64,000 nucleotides of DNA from Paenibacillus athensensis. Its GTDB lineage: Bacteria; Bacillota; Bacilli; Paenibacillales; NBRC-103111. Of this stretch, positions 11,299 through 22,432 are shown in pieces. Made by a program: the position numbers and the translations under genes. Positions within the stretch are counted from its first letter, which is position 1; every line of letters begins with the position of its first letter. Below the pieces are notes generated by a model. The model made no database searches and had not been told where the DNA came from. It was given only the letters and a program-made list of their open reading frames with translations. Location: the NCBI RefSeq assembly GCF_004514475.2, contig NZ_MYFO02000021.1:1-64000 (forward strand). Direction: 5' to 3'.

Positions 11299-12165
11299 TC
11301 AAGATTCAATCATTTGCTGCAGATCGTCGCCGTCAAACCGATACGTTTCATTGCAGAAATGGCAGACCACTTCGGCGTGGCCGTCCTCGGCCAGCATGTC
11401 GCGCAGCTCGGTTTTATCCAGGCTGAACAGCGTTTGCTCGACGCGCTCGCGGCTGCATTTGCAGCGAAATTCGACGGGCGTGCGTTCCATAATCTGCACG
11501 GCCGGCAGAACATGCCGTATGATCTCCTCCAGCGTCTGCCCGCTTCCCAGCAGCGAAGTAATCGACGCCAGATATGAGACCATGCTTTCAATCTGGGTAA
11601 TTTCAGCATCGCTCAGGCCCGGCAGCACCTGAATGACGATCCCCCCTGCAGCTTTGATCGTATAATCCAGATCGACCAGCACGCCAAGCGCCACAACAGA
11701 CGGCGTCTGCTCCGATTTGGCAAAATAGTAGGTGAAATCCTCGGCTAATTCTCCAGAAATGATCGGCACACTGCCGCGATACGGGTCCTTCAGCCCCAAG
11801 TCCTTGATAATGTTTAAAAAGCCTTCCGTACCGACAGCTCCGGCCACGTCCAGCTTGCCGCGAGCGTTCAGGGGCAAATCGACGCCCGGATTGTCGACAT
11901 AGCCGCGCACCTGGCCTTTGGCGTTGGCGTCAACGACGATTTGGCCAATCGGGCCGCCGCCCTTGATTTGTACGGTCAGCTTCTCTTCGCCCTTGAGCAT
12001 CGCGCCCATCATAAGCGCGGCGGCAGCAGACCGCCCGAGCGCTGCAATCGCCGTCGGGGTCGTACCATGACGCCGGTGCAACTCCCCTGTCAGCCCCGTC
12101 GAGCTGACGCCCAGCACGCGTACGCGACCTTCCATCGCGGTTCCGCGAATCAAATAATCGTTCAT
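11299..12165 (-). CDS. hslO: Hsp33 redox-regulated chaperone
   Basis: Cytosolic holdase that becomes active when oxidative stress releases its zinc. The 288-residue protein has the Hsp33 core and the C-terminal zinc motif with Cys235 and Cys237 (CKC) and Cys268 and Cys271 (CHFC), the redox switch of the family. ATG start. It lies between coaX and the PpiC gene, as in B. subtilis, and is probably cotranscribed from the nadA promoter through coaX. Confidence 0.97.
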   Translation of the reverse strand: MNDYLIRGTAMEGRVRVLGVSSTGLTGELHRRHGTTPTAIAALGRSAAAALMMGAMLKGEEKLTVQIKGGGPIGQIVVDANAKGQVRGYVDNPGVDLPLNARGKLDVAGAVGTEGFLNIIKDLGLKDPYRGSVPIISGELAEDFTYYFAKSEQTPSVVALGVLVDLDYTIKAAGGIVIQVLPGLSDAEITQIESMVSYLASITSLLGSGQTLEEIIRHVLPAVQIMERTPVEFRCKCSRERVEQTLFSLDKTELRDMLAEDGHAEVVCHFCNETYRFDGDDLQQMIES

Positions 12166-12194
12166 ATGGCGATCCTCTTCTCTATCCTTGGCGT

Positions 12195-12959
12195 TCAGAC
12201 ATTCTTTTCATAAATGATTTGCAAGCCTTGCAGCGTCAGTAGCGGATTGACCACTTGAATCGTGCGCGACTCACTGGCGATCAGCTCCGACAGTCCGCCC
12301 GTCGCAATCACTGTCGGGGTAACGTTGAATTCCTGTTTAACACGCTCCACGATCCCGTCGACCTGTGCCACATAGCCGAAAATGATCCCCGCCTGCATCG
12401 CCGCTACGGTGTTGCGACCGACGACGCTTTTGGGCTTGACCAGTTCGATCCGCGGCAGCTTGGCGGCTTTCTGATACAAAGCCTCCGTAGAAATGCCGAT
12501 ACCCGGCGCAATCGCGCAGCCTACCAGTTGCTGGGAGGCATCAATATAGTCGTAGGTCGTGGCCGTGCCGAAATCCACAATAATACAAGGGGCGCCGTAC
12601 AGCTCCAATGCCGCAACAGCATTGACGATCCGGTCTGCGCCAACCTCCTTCGGGTTGTCGACGCGCACGTTCAATCCGGTTTTGATGCCGGGCCCGACGA
12701 TAAACGGCGTTCTCTTTAAATATTGTAAACATAAGTTTTCCATGACAAACATCAGCGGCGGCACAACGGAAGAAATGATCACGCCCTCGACCTGCGAAAA
12801 GGCGATACCCGAATGCTGAAAAAGGTTGTGGAACAGCATGCCGTATTCGTCAACCGTCGCCGAGCGGTTCGTGCTGATCCGCCAATGATGCAGCAGCGTG
12901 CGTTGTTCGTACAAGCCAAGCACGATATTGGTATTGCCTACATCGACAACCAGTATCAC
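12195..12959 (-). CDS. coaX: type III pantothenate kinase
   Basis: ATP-dependent kinase for the first step of coenzyme A synthesis, of the ASKHA fold and feedback-resistant in this family. The 254-residue protein shows the N-terminal phosphate loop [12 protein letters not shown], then [11 protein letters not shown] and the DFGTATTYD loop. The start codon is GTG, in a GTGA overlap with the nadC stop, which implies coupling to nadC. In B. subtilis coaX follows ftsH directly; here the nad genes intervene. Confidence 0.96.
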   Translation of the reverse strand: MILVVDVGNTNIVLGLYEQRTLLHHWRISTNRSATVDEYGMLFHNLFQHSGIAFSQVEGVIISSVVPPLMFVMENLCLQYLKRTPFIVGPGIKTGLNVRVDNPKEVGADRIVNAVAALELYGAPCIIVDFGTATTYDYIDASQQLVGCAIAPGIGISTEALYQKAAKLPRIELVKPKSVVGRNTVAAMQAGIIFGYVAQVDGIVERVKQEFNVTPTVIATGGLSELIASESRTIQVVNPLLTLQGLQIIYEKNV

Positions 12960-13817
12960 TCGACGGCCCCCTTCCGCTCGTTGAGGTCCAGACTGATATC
13001 CAGCGCGTTTACCGAATAGGTCAAGCGGCCGACGGAAATGACGTCGACTCCCGTCGCAGCCATTTCGCGGATCGTGTCCAGACGCACGGAACCCGAGCCC
13101 TCTATGACAATATGCGGCGCACGGTTTTTGATGATGGCTACCGCTTCCTTCATGTCCACAGGCGTCATATTGTCGAGCATAATAATGTCGGCCCCGGCCT
13201 CCAGCGCCTCGTCCAGTTGTTCAAAGCCCTCAACCTCGACCTCGATCTTCATCGTATGCGGGATATGGGCCCGCGCAGCTTGCACCGCGGCACGAATACC
13301 GCCGGCGCCTTTGATGTGATTATCCTTGATCATGACAGCATCGTATAATCCGAAGCGATGATTGTGACCGCCGCCGACGCGCACTGCATATTTCTCCAGC
13401 AAGCGGTGGCCTGGCGTTGTCTTGCGCGTATCTACCAGCCGCGTCGGCAGCCCATCCAATGCGTCGACGTATTGCCGGGTGCGCGTGGCAATGCCGGACA
13501 TTCGCTGCATCAGGTTCAAGGCAAGTCGCTCCCCCAGCAGGATGCTGCGGATGCTGCCCTCTACTTCAGCCAATACGGTCCCTTTCTTAACAGACGCTCC
13601 TTCTGCTACCTTCGGTTCAAAATGCAAACCGGAATCCACCTCGGCGAATACGGCGCGCGCTACCGGCAAGCCCGCAACAAGCCCGTCCTCCTTGACGTGG
13701 ATAATCCCTTTGGAGCGGCGCTCCAAAGGGATCGTGGTCATTGTTGTCACATCGCCGGTTCCTATATCCTCTTGAAGCCACTGCCGGATACTCTGGCGCA
13801 GCAACTCCTCATTCCAT

Positions 13818-13825
<8 letters not shown>
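12956..13825 (-). CDS. nadC: nicotinate-nucleotide pyrophosphorylase (quinolinate phosphoribosyltransferase)
   Basis: Converts quinolinate and PRPP to nicotinate mononucleotide, the last step of the de novo NAD branch encoded here. The 289-residue protein has [10 protein letters not shown] near the start and the substrate-binding stretch [16 protein letters not shown]. Then come [20 protein letters not shown] (shown as one 20-residue motif) and the barrel motifs [13 protein letters not shown] and IMLDNMTP. I chose the ATG at 13825, overlapping nadB by 8 nt and preceded by GGAGAGG; a longer open frame upstream lies inside nadB and is not conserved. Confidence 0.97.
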
Positions 13826-15431
<1,606 letters not shown>

Positions 15432-15468
15432 GATGTTTCACCTGATCTTTACAAAGGAGTAGCGCATG

Positions 15469-16407
15469 CTACTTCACCTGCAGCATGCGCTCTAAGGATA
15501 AGCGGGCTTTGTCGGCGACATCCTGCGGCACGAAAATTTCCGGCTGCATCGTCTCCAGACAGCGAGCAATTTTTTTCAAGTTGTTCACTTTCATATTCGG
15601 GCATACCAGGTATTTGGTCGCAAAATGGAATTGCTTGTGCGGACTGTCCAGCCTCAGCTGATAGCCTGTGCCATCCTCGGTACCGACGATAAACTCTTGG
15701 CAGTCGGACTCTTTGCAATATTTGATGATGGCCGTCGTGCTGCCGACGAAGTCGCCCAGCTTCACCACCTCAGGCCGGCATTCCGGGTGAACGACGAACT
15801 GCGCGTTCGGATACATGGCACGCATTTCCTCTACGTCCTTCACGGTCAGCATATCGTGCGTATTGCAATAGCCTTCCCAGATAATCACTTTCTTGCTTGT
15901 GAATTTTGATACATAGTCGCCCAAATTTTTATCCGGTACCCAGATAACCTCGTCGGAATCGACGGCATTAATCACCTTCACCGCATTAGCCGACGTACAG
16001 CAAATATCGGTTTCCGACTTCACATCGGCGGACGTGTTAATATAGGCGACAACCTTCGCATTCGGATGCTGACGCTTCAGCGCGCGCAGACCTTCGACGT
16101 TGACCATGTCGGCCATCGGACAGCCGGCCCGCTCATCCGGTATGATAACCCGCTTATTCGGCGCCAGAATCTTGGCGCTTTCGCCCATAAAATGCACGCC
16201 GCAAAACACGATGACATCGGCGTCCGTCTCGGCTGCTTTCTGGGCAAGCAAAAAGGAATCCCCGCGAAAATCGGCCACTTCCTGAACTTCATCGCGTTGA
16301 TAATAATGAGCTAATATAATCGCGTTGCGTTCCTTCTTCAACTGCAGGATTCGCTCTTTCAACTCGCGGTTCTGCTCCGCTTTTCTCTCCAGCGCGAGAG
16401 CTTCCAT
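15469..16407 (-). CDS. nadA: quinolinate synthase
   Basis: A [4Fe-4S] enzyme making quinolinate from iminoaspartate and dihydroxyacetone phosphate. The 312-residue protein contains LAHYYQRDEVQ and FCGVHFMGESAKIL. Three cysteines have the family spacing and are probably the cluster ligands: Cys96 (AGCPMAD), Cys181 (GYCNTHD) and Cys269 (LVCPNMK). AGGAGG precedes the ATG. It is the first gene of nadA-nadB-nadC-coaX-hslO, under its own promoter. The assignment of ligands is inference from spacing. Confidence 0.96.
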   Translation of the reverse strand: MEALALERKAEQNRELKERILQLKKERNAIILAHYYQRDEVQEVADFRGDSFLLAQKAAETDADVIVFCGVHFMGESAKILAPNKRVIIPDERAGCPMADMVNVEGLRALKRQHPNAKVVAYINTSADVKSETDICCTSANAVKVINAVDSDEVIWVPDKNLGDYVSKFTSKKVIIWEGYCNTHDMLTVKDVEEMRAMYPNAQFVVHPECRPEVVKLGDFVGSTTAIIKYCKESDCQEFIVGTEDGTGYQLRLDSPHKQFHFATKYLVCPNMKVNNLKKIARCLETMQPEIFVPQDVADKARLSLERMLQVK

Positions 16408-16463
16408 CGATGTTACCTCCTGTGGGGGGCTTCAAATCAGCCCGGTCGTCTATCTGTACACCT

Positions 16464-16492
16464 AATTTACACATTCCGAATGTCCGTGTCAA
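16464..16492 (-). promoter_or_regulatory. sigma-A promoter of the nadABC-coaX operon
   Basis: Minus strand TTGACA, 17-nt spacer, TAAATT, followed by GGTGTACAG. Bacilli often control nad genes with the NadR/NiaR repressor; the TGTGTAAATTAGGTGTACAG stretch overlapping the -10 would be the place to look, but I cannot call an operator with confidence. Confidence 0.8.
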
Positions 16493-16506
16493 TGCGCAAA
16501 TGGGCT

Positions 16507-16550
16507 GAAAAAAGCGCAAAATCCGGCCCCACCGAAAGCGGGAACCGGAT
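16507..16550 (-). terminator. terminator after ftsH
   Basis: Minus strand stem ATCCGG...CCGGAT with an inner GC arm, then TTTGCGCTTTTTT. It begins 8 nt past the ftsH stop and lies directly upstream of the nadA promoter. Confidence 0.85.
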
Positions 16551-16557
16551 TCTAGCA

Positions 16558-18504
16558 TCACTCTTCTTTTTTATCTGGGTCCGGGGCCGGTTCCTTCTCC
16601 AGCGTCAGCTTGTTGCTGTCGCTCGATTGATCCTGGCTTTGGATCGTAACTTTCACATCTTCTTCCTGAGCTGTGGCCAGCTTGCCCTTCTCCAGAAGCT
16701 CGATGATTTCGTCTTTATCCAGCGTTTCTTTCTCCAGCAGCGTTTTCGCGACAAGATGAACCTGATCGGCATGCTTGCTCAAAATGTCCTTCGCCCGCTC
16801 GTAGCAGGTGCGAATGAAGTTTTGCATCTCCTGATCGATTTCGTAAGCGATCGCGTCGCTGTAATTTTGCTCATGTCCGATATCGCGGCCCAGGAAAACC
16901 TGGCCTTGATTGCTGCCGAACTGCATCGGGCCGAGCTTGTCACTCATGCCGTATTCCATAATCATCCGGCGGACGATGCCGGTCGCTTTTTGGAAGTCGC
17001 TGTAAGCGCCTGTACCGATTTCGCCGATGTACAGCTCCTCGGATACGCGGCCGCCAAGCAAACCGGTGACTTTGTCGAGCAGCTCGTTTTTCGTCTGCAT
17101 CATCCGGTCTTCGCCTTCCTTCGGCAGCATCATCACATAACCGCCGGCGCGACCGCGCGGTACGATCGTGACTTTATGCACCATATCGGCATTCTCGGCA
17201 TAGTAGCCGATGATCGCATGACCCGCTTCATGATAAGCGACGATACGCTTCTCACGCTCGCTGATGACGCGGCTTTTCTTCTGCGTACCTACAATCACCC
17301 GGTCGAACGCTTCTTCAATCTCGCTCATCGAGATGTCCTTGCGGTTGCGACGGGCAGCAATCAGCGCCGCTTCGTTCAGCAGATTCTCCAGATCGGCTCC
17401 GGTGAATCCGGTCGTGTACCGGGACAAGGCATCCAGCTTAACGTCTTTGTTCAGCGGCTTGTTGCGGGCGTGAACCTTGAGCACCGCTTCACGGCCTTTG
17501 ACATCGGGACGATCAACTGTAATTTGACGGTCAAAGCGGCCTGGACGCAATAGAGCAGGGTCCAGAATATCCGGACGGTTCGTTGCTGCTACAATGATAA
17601 TGCCCTCGTTGGCACCAAAGCCGTCCATTTCCACCAACAGTTGATTGAGCGTCTGCTCGCGCTCGTCATGTCCGCCGCCCAAACCGGCGCCACGCTGACG
17701 GCCCACAGCGTCAATTTCGTCAATAAAGATGATACAAGGCGAATTCTTTTTCGCATTTTCAAACAAATCGCGAACGCGGGATGCACCGACGCCCACGAAC
17801 ATTTCCACAAAGTCGGAACCGGAGATGCTGAAGAACGGCACGCCTGCTTCGCCGGCAACGGCTCTCGCCAGCAGGGTTTTACCTGTTCCCGGAGGCCCGT
17901 TGAGCAGAACGCCCTTAGGAATTCTCGCTCCCACAGCCGCAAACTTGCGCGGATCTTTGAGGAATTCCACGACCTCGACGAGCTCTTGCTTCTCTTCGTC
18001 GGCGCCCGCAACGTCTTCAAACGTCACGCGCTTCTTCTCTTCATTATATAAGCGGGCCCGGCTTTTGCCGAAGTTCATAACCTTGCCGCCGCCACCCTGC
18101 GCCTGATTCAACAGGAAGAAGAACAGAATGAAGATAATGACAAACGGAATGATCGACGTCAGGAAGCTGATCCAGACGCTGTCGCCTTCCATCTTCTCGT
18201 AAGTTTCCTTGGGCACCGAGTTCGCTTCAATCAGCGAAACGACCTTCTCGTCAAACGGAGCGCGGCTTACGAAATTTTGTTTGTCGGGACTTTGAGGATT
18301 TTTATATTTCCCTGTCACCAGGTACGTATAGCCGTCAAATTTGAGCGTGACGGACTCCACATTTTTGTCCAAAACAGCCTGACGGAACTTGTCGTAGCTA
18401 ATAACTTCCTTCTGGTCGTTTTGGGTACTAATAAAGTGAACGATACCGACAGTTACCAAAAAAATGAGCAAATAAAAACCGGTATTCCGGATAATCCGAT
18501 TCAT
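16558..18504 (-). CDS. ftsH: ATP-dependent zinc metalloprotease FtsH
   Basis: Membrane-bound AAA+ protease that degrades misfolded membrane proteins and regulators. The 648-residue protein has an N-terminal membrane helix (about 9-25), an extracytoplasmic domain and a second helix (about 112-133). It then has an AAA module with Walker A GPPGTGKT (203-210), Walker B IIFIDEID and the second region of homology ATNRPDILD, and a protease domain with HEAGH (425-429). The tail is charged and Gln/Ser-rich. AGGAGG precedes the ATG. Neighbours match B. subtilis on the hpt side; the nad operon follows instead of coaX. Confidence 0.98.
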   Translation of the reverse strand: MNRIIRNTGFYLLIFLVTVGIVHFISTQNDQKEVISYDKFRQAVLDKNVESVTLKFDGYTYLVTGKYKNPQSPDKQNFVSRAPFDEKVVSLIEANSVPKETYEKMEGDSVWISFLTSIIPFVIIFILFFFLLNQAQGGGGKVMNFGKSRARLYNEEKKRVTFEDVAGADEEKQELVEVVEFLKDPRKFAAVGARIPKGVLLNGPPGTGKTLLARAVAGEAGVPFFSISGSDFVEMFVGVGASRVRDLFENAKKNSPCIIFIDEIDAVGRQRGAGLGGGHDEREQTLNQLLVEMDGFGANEGIIIVAATNRPDILDPALLRPGRFDRQITVDRPDVKGREAVLKVHARNKPLNKDVKLDALSRYTTGFTGADLENLLNEAALIAARRNRKDISMSEIEEAFDRVIVGTQKKSRVISEREKRIVAYHEAGHAIIGYYAENADMVHKVTIVPRGRAGGYVMMLPKEGEDRMMQTKNELLDKVTGLLGGRVSEELYIGEIGTGAYSDFQKATGIVRRMIMEYGMSDKLGPMQFGSNQGQVFLGRDIGHEQNYSDAIAYEIDQEMQNFIRTCYERAKDILSKHADQVHLVAKTLLEKETLDKDEIIELLEKGKLATAQEEDVKVTIQSQDQSSDSNKLTLEKEPAPDPDKKEE

Positions 18505-18600
18505 CCCCGACCTCCTCTCAAACAGTGCAGTTTTATTATGATCAGCGCATCCTTCTCAGACATCACAGCAGGGCAGCGGACAAGCCGCGCCGATGTGTGT

Positions 18601-19140
18601 CTAGCGGGTGTAGACCTCCGGCTTCAAAATACCGATGTAAGGGAGATTTCGGTACTTCTCCGCGTAGTCCAGCCCGTAACCGACGACAAATTCGTCCGGG
18701 AGGATAAAGCCCGAGTAATCCGGTTCGAGTTCGACCGTTCGGCGGGCCGGCTTGTTAAACAAGGCAGCTACGGAAATTGATAATGCATTCCGTCTTTCCA
18801 GCACATCTATCAAGTAACTCAGCGTAAGACCGCTGTCGATGATGTCTTCCACAATAATGATATGACGGCCTTCAACGGGTACGTCCAGATCCTTGATGAT
18901 CTTGACGATGCCGGACGATTTGGTCGACGCGCCATAGCTCGAAACGGCCATAAAATCGATCTCCAGCGGAACCTCGACCCGCTTGATGAGGTCGGCCATA
19001 AACATAAATGCGCCTTTCAGCACGCAAATAACCAGAGGCGTTCGACCTTCGTAATCGGCGGAAATCAGCTCGCCCATTTCCTTGATCTTATCCTGTATTT
19101 GCTCCTCGCTGTAAAGCACTTCCTGAATGTCGCTGTGCAA
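18601..19140 (-). CDS. hpt: hypoxanthine-guanine phosphoribosyltransferase
   Basis: Purine salvage enzyme converting hypoxanthine or guanine with PRPP to IMP or GMP. The 179-residue protein has the PRPP-binding motif IIIVEDIIDSGLT and the LKGAFMFMADL segment typical of HPRT. The start codon is TTG, well supported by AGGAGGTTCACC immediately upstream and by B. subtilis homology from the first residues. Between tilS and ftsH as in B. subtilis, where it pairs with TilS and FtsH. Confidence 0.96.
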   Translation of the reverse strand: MHSDIQEVLYSEEQIQDKIKEMGELISADYEGRTPLVICVLKGAFMFMADLIKRVEVPLEIDFMAVSSYGASTKSSGIVKIIKDLDVPVEGRHIIIVEDIIDSGLTLSYLIDVLERRNALSISVAALFNKPARRTVELEPDYSGFILPDEFVVGYGLDYAEKYRNLPYIGILKPEVYTR

Positions 19141-19200
19141 GGTGAACCTCCTAGGATATATTATGAATCCTTATAAATTTACATTCTATCCGGGTCAAAA

Positions 19201-20616
19201 TTACAACTCCGGGCGTCGCGTTACCGTAAATCGCAGAACCTGCACGGTCTGCTCCGTAACGGCCGCATGCCGCGAGCGCCGGAACCCGGCAATCCACAAC
19301 ACCTGCCCCGCTCCATCCACCAGCAGCGGTGTCCGGTCGCGAGTGCTTGGCGGAAGCTTCGCATTAATGAACATATCTTTTACCTTTTTACTTCCGTTTA
19401 AACCATACGGCGCGATGCGATCTCCATCCCGTCTGCTCCTGAGCACAAGCGGCCCTTCGAGCAGTTGGACGTCAAATAACGCTTCGTCGGCAGACGGCTT
19501 GCCGGAGAAAACTTCCGGTCCGGTCAGCTCCCAAGCGATCGTCCATCCTGCTTCAGGAATGAACAACTGCCCGTCGCCAATCGGCAGCTCGTACGCAAAG
19601 GATTGCGGCTTCGTATAGGCTGTCCGCACGAACACATCCCCGTACTCCCGGACAACCGTTAGCCCCTCCTGCATCGTAATCCGGGCGTTCGCCGGGCGCG
19701 CCTGCAGCATCGCCAGCCGCATCCGCTCCATGCTGGCAAAGTCAATACTTTCCATAGGCCATGACAGATAAGTTAATATTAGTTTAATCAATCGCCTTTG
19801 TAAAGCAAGGTGGAGCGCGGCAAAATCGCTGCGTTGCATCCGGCACCCATCCGGCAGCTCCTGAACAATCGTCTTGAACGCCTGCTCGGCAGACCTGTCC
19901 ATGTAATCATTCTCTGCTCGCATCATTTCGCTCAACCGCGAGAGCGCTTCAGGGAATTGATCGTTGTACGCCCGCAGCGCAGGCATGACGTCATGCCTGA
20001 TCCGATTGCGGAAATATTTGCGTTCGGCATTGCTGCTGTCCAGACAATAGCGCAAATCGCGCTCGGCAAGGTATTCCAAAAGTTCTGATTTGTATATACG
20101 TAGCAAGGGACGAATCAGTTCCACTTTTTTTTCCCGCCGCCGCTCCGGCATGCCCGCCAATCCCGACGGCCCTGTGCCACGCAAAATCCGCATTACAATC
20201 GTCTCAGCCTGATCATCAGCATGATGCGCAAACGCAATGCGCGCCGCGCCAAACTCCTCAGCGACCTCATGCAAAAAAGCGTACCGCTTGATCCGGGCCG
20301 CCGTCTGGGCGTTCAACGCCGTTTCTTCAATAAAAGCAGGCACATCGATCGCCGCGATCCGGCAAGGAAGCCCCAGCTTGTCCGCCAGCTCGGCAACAAA
20401 ACCCGCCTCGCGGTCCGATTCCTCGCCACGGAACCGATGATTGACGTGGGCTGCAATCAGCCGCCAGCCGTAACGCTCGGAAAGCAAAAAAAGGATATGC
20501 AGCAGCGCCACGGAATCAGGTCCCCCCGAAACAGCGACGACAACGGCATCTCCCCGGTTAATAAACTGCTGTTCTACCAAATGCCGTTCCACGACGGCAA
20601 GTAACGGTGCGGTCAT
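19201..20616 (-). CDS. tilS: tRNA(Ile)-lysidine synthetase
   Basis: Modifies cytidine 34 of the CAU-anticodon tRNA-Ile to lysidine, an essential decoding step. The 471-residue protein has the PP-loop ATP-pyrophosphatase motif AVSGGPDSVALL (residues 28-39), AHVNHRFRGEESDRE and FAHHADDQAET. It also has RYCLDSSNAERKYFRNRIRH and the C-terminal TilS substrate-binding region with RRDGDRI. ATG start 30 nt beyond the kinase gene. The C-terminal third is less conserved, as usual. Confidence 0.96.
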   Translation of the reverse strand: MTAPLLAVVERHLVEQQFINRGDAVVVAVSGGPDSVALLHILFLLSERYGWRLIAAHVNHRFRGEESDREAGFVAELADKLGLPCRIAAIDVPAFIEETALNAQTAARIKRYAFLHEVAEEFGAARIAFAHHADDQAETIVMRILRGTGPSGLAGMPERRREKKVELIRPLLRIYKSELLEYLAERDLRYCLDSSNAERKYFRNRIRHDVMPALRAYNDQFPEALSRLSEMMRAENDYMDRSAEQAFKTIVQELPDGCRMQRSDFAALHLALQRRLIKLILTYLSWPMESIDFASMERMRLAMLQARPANARITMQEGLTVVREYGDVFVRTAYTKPQSFAYELPIGDGQLFIPEAGWTIAWELTGPEVFSGKPSADEALFDVQLLEGPLVLRSRRDGDRIAPYGLNGSKKVKDMFINAKLPPSTRDRTPLLVDGAGQVLWIAGFRRSRHAAVTEQTVQVLRFTVTRRPEL

Positions 20617-20646
20617 GGCCCGTCCTTTCTTGCGCGCGTCGCCGCT

Positions 20647-21558
20647 CTACCAGAAGATGTAAAGCGTCGCGCCAAAAATCAGTAATGAAGCGGCAAAGCA
20701 TATTTTTAGCCACGGCATCGGCGGGGACGGCAAGCGGCGCTTGACGTCCTTGCGGTGTACGAGCGATTTCCACAGCTGATAGGCTTCCTGCGAGGTAGCG
20801 ATCTGTCCCTGCAGCGCCTTGCGCAAAAACGGCGCCAGTTGGGCCGCAGCCGGATTCTCGCGCATCATCGCGTAAAGCTGCTCCATATCGCGCGTTTGCG
20901 GCAGTGTCTGCAAAAAGCCGGCAAAGCGGTTTTTGCCATCCAGCGCCTTGAGCATCACAATCGCAAACGAGAACAAATCGTAGCTCTCCTCGGCCACCCG
21001 CTCGCCCGCCATCCAAAAACCGCGATCATATACCTCGGTCAGCTGCTTGATCGCCCGCCCCTTGGGCGTGACGCCGCCAAAGTCGACCAGCTCAACGTCG
21101 CCGTAACCCGACACCAGCATGTTCTCAATCTTCAAGTCGCCGAACACAAACCCGCTTTGGTGCAGCTCCGTCAGCCGCTTCAGCAGCTTGCCGCCAATCA
21201 CGAAAATCCAGTCCCGGCCGTTCTTCTGTAAAAACTGGGACAAATTCATGCCTTCTATGTAGCGCATCACACTGAAAGGAATTTCTTTATCATCCACAAC
21301 CAGATCGTCGACATCGACCAAAAAATGCTTGAACGATGTCTCTGTCTGCGAAAGCTTGCGCAGCGTATTGATTTCAGATTGATGATCGACCGTCTCAAAT
21401 CCAGCCTTGAGCGCATATTTAAACCTGCCCTTGCGCACGAGCACCACGAGACCGTTGGCGCCGGCGCCGAGCATTCTCTCCACCGTATACACATGGCCGT
21501 TCCATTTGCCCCGAACCTGCGATCCCGGCCGAAAGGCGGTTTCATACCACGTAGTCAC
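20647..21558 (-). CDS. yabT: Hanks-type serine/threonine kinase, YabT-like
   Basis: Forespore kinase family; in B. subtilis YabT is a sporulation kinase that phosphorylates RecA and is stimulated by DNA. The 303-residue protein has a glycine-rich loop GAGANGLVVLV, a lysine in YALKAGFE (Lys51) and the catalytic loop FVFGDLKIEN, where the usual HRD is replaced by FGD (Asp141, Asn146 kept). VDFGG carries the metal-binding Asp159. One C-terminal membrane helix lies at about 283-302. The start codon is GTG, overlapping the preceding VWA gene by 17 nt. The substrate is not evident from sequence. Confidence 0.88.
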   Translation of the reverse strand: MTTWYETAFRPGSQVRGKWNGHVYTVERMLGAGANGLVVLVRKGRFKYALKAGFETVDHQSEINTLRKLSQTETSFKHFLVDVDDLVVDDKEIPFSVMRYIEGMNLSQFLQKNGRDWIFVIGGKLLKRLTELHQSGFVFGDLKIENMLVSGYGDVELVDFGGVTPKGRAIKQLTEVYDRGFWMAGERVAEESYDLFSFAIVMLKALDGKNRFAGFLQTLPQTRDMEQLYAMMRENPAAAQLAPFLRKALQGQIATSQEAYQLWKSLVHRKDVKRRLPSPPMPWLKICFAASLLIFGATLYIFW

Positions 21559-22264
21559 TCAGCATCCCATCCCCGGTCGTCTGTGCAAACGGCTTATCCG
21601 TAACAAACTGCAGCGTTCGCAGCAGCGCCGGACCCGTCGGCGTCGTACCCTTCATGTTTATTTTATAGAACATCTTGTCGAGATTTGCAAGCTCATTCGT
21701 CCAATCGTGATCCATCTCGGCGTCGTCTCCGCCTGCGCGCGTTGCTGGAAAATGCCAAACGGACAGCTCGCTTTTGCCCGCTCGCGCCCGCAAGCTGAGC
21801 AGCAAATCGTGAATTGCTTCGCGCACAGCCGGCAGCTTGGGCTTCATGCTCGCACTCGCATCGATCAGCAGCGCCACCCGCAGCGACGACGTTTCGCTCA
21901 TATCGTCAATCACTTGAACGACCTCGGCCCGCTGACCGGGCGGCAGCTGCTCCAATTGGGCATGCCCCAGAATCTGGCGCAGCTCCTTGCCCACCGCCTC
22001 CTGAATCGAATGCGTCACCGTACGGCGTGTCATCATTTGCACAGTCTGCGACAGCTGCCGTGAAGGGACGATCCGGTGCATGCCGCCTCCGGCTGCTGCA
22101 ATCTCGCGAATCTCCTCCGTGCCCAATACCCCCAGCTCACCTTGATCAATCACACCGATGACGTTGACGGTCACATTTTCGCTTTTCGCCTGCGCGGCTG
22201 CAATCACCGGGCTTACCCCCACATTCGAGCACCCGTCGGTAATTAATAAAATTTGCTGCATCAT
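21542..22264 (-). CDS. yabS: von Willebrand factor A domain protein, YabS-like
   Basis: The 240-residue protein has an N-terminal part beginning MMQQILLITDGCSNVGVSP and a VWA domain with the metal-site (MIDAS) motif DASASMKPK and a later TTPTGPAL. It pairs with the kinase gene, which it overlaps; the two are also neighbours in B. subtilis (yabS-yabT), where both are linked to sporulation. GGGGG lies 8 nt before the ATG at 22264; a longer frame upstream adds residues without similarity. The exact role is unknown; a scaffold or sensor for the kinase is a guess. Confidence 0.85.
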   Translation of the reverse strand: MMQQILLITDGCSNVGVSPVIAAAQAKSENVTVNVIGVIDQGELGVLGTEEIREIAAAGGGMHRIVPSRQLSQTVQMMTRRTVTHSIQEAVGKELRQILGHAQLEQLPPGQRAEVVQVIDDMSETSSLRVALLIDASASMKPKLPAVREAIHDLLLSLRARAGKSELSVWHFPATRAGGDDAEMDHDWTNELANLDKMFYKINMKGTTPTGPALLRTLQFVTDKPFAQTTGDGMLSDYVV

Positions 22265-22360
22265 TCGTATAACCCCCTTGGCCATATAAGAAATGAATAA
22301 GACATCAGCTTCTATCGACTTCATTTCTATCATTGCCATTTGGAAGACTATTTAATCGGA

Positions 22361-22410
22361 AAAAGAAAAATAACCCCGGCATCCGCTGCGAAAGCGATGA
22401 CGAGGTTATT
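22361..22410 (-). terminator. terminator after spoIIE
   Basis: Minus strand AATAACCTCG and CGGGGTTATT form a long stem around an inner CGCTTTCGCAGCG arm, followed by TTTTTCTTTTTC, 23 nt past the spoIIE stop. Confidence 0.85.
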
Positions 22411-22432
22411 CCCATCGGATGACGGCTGCCTT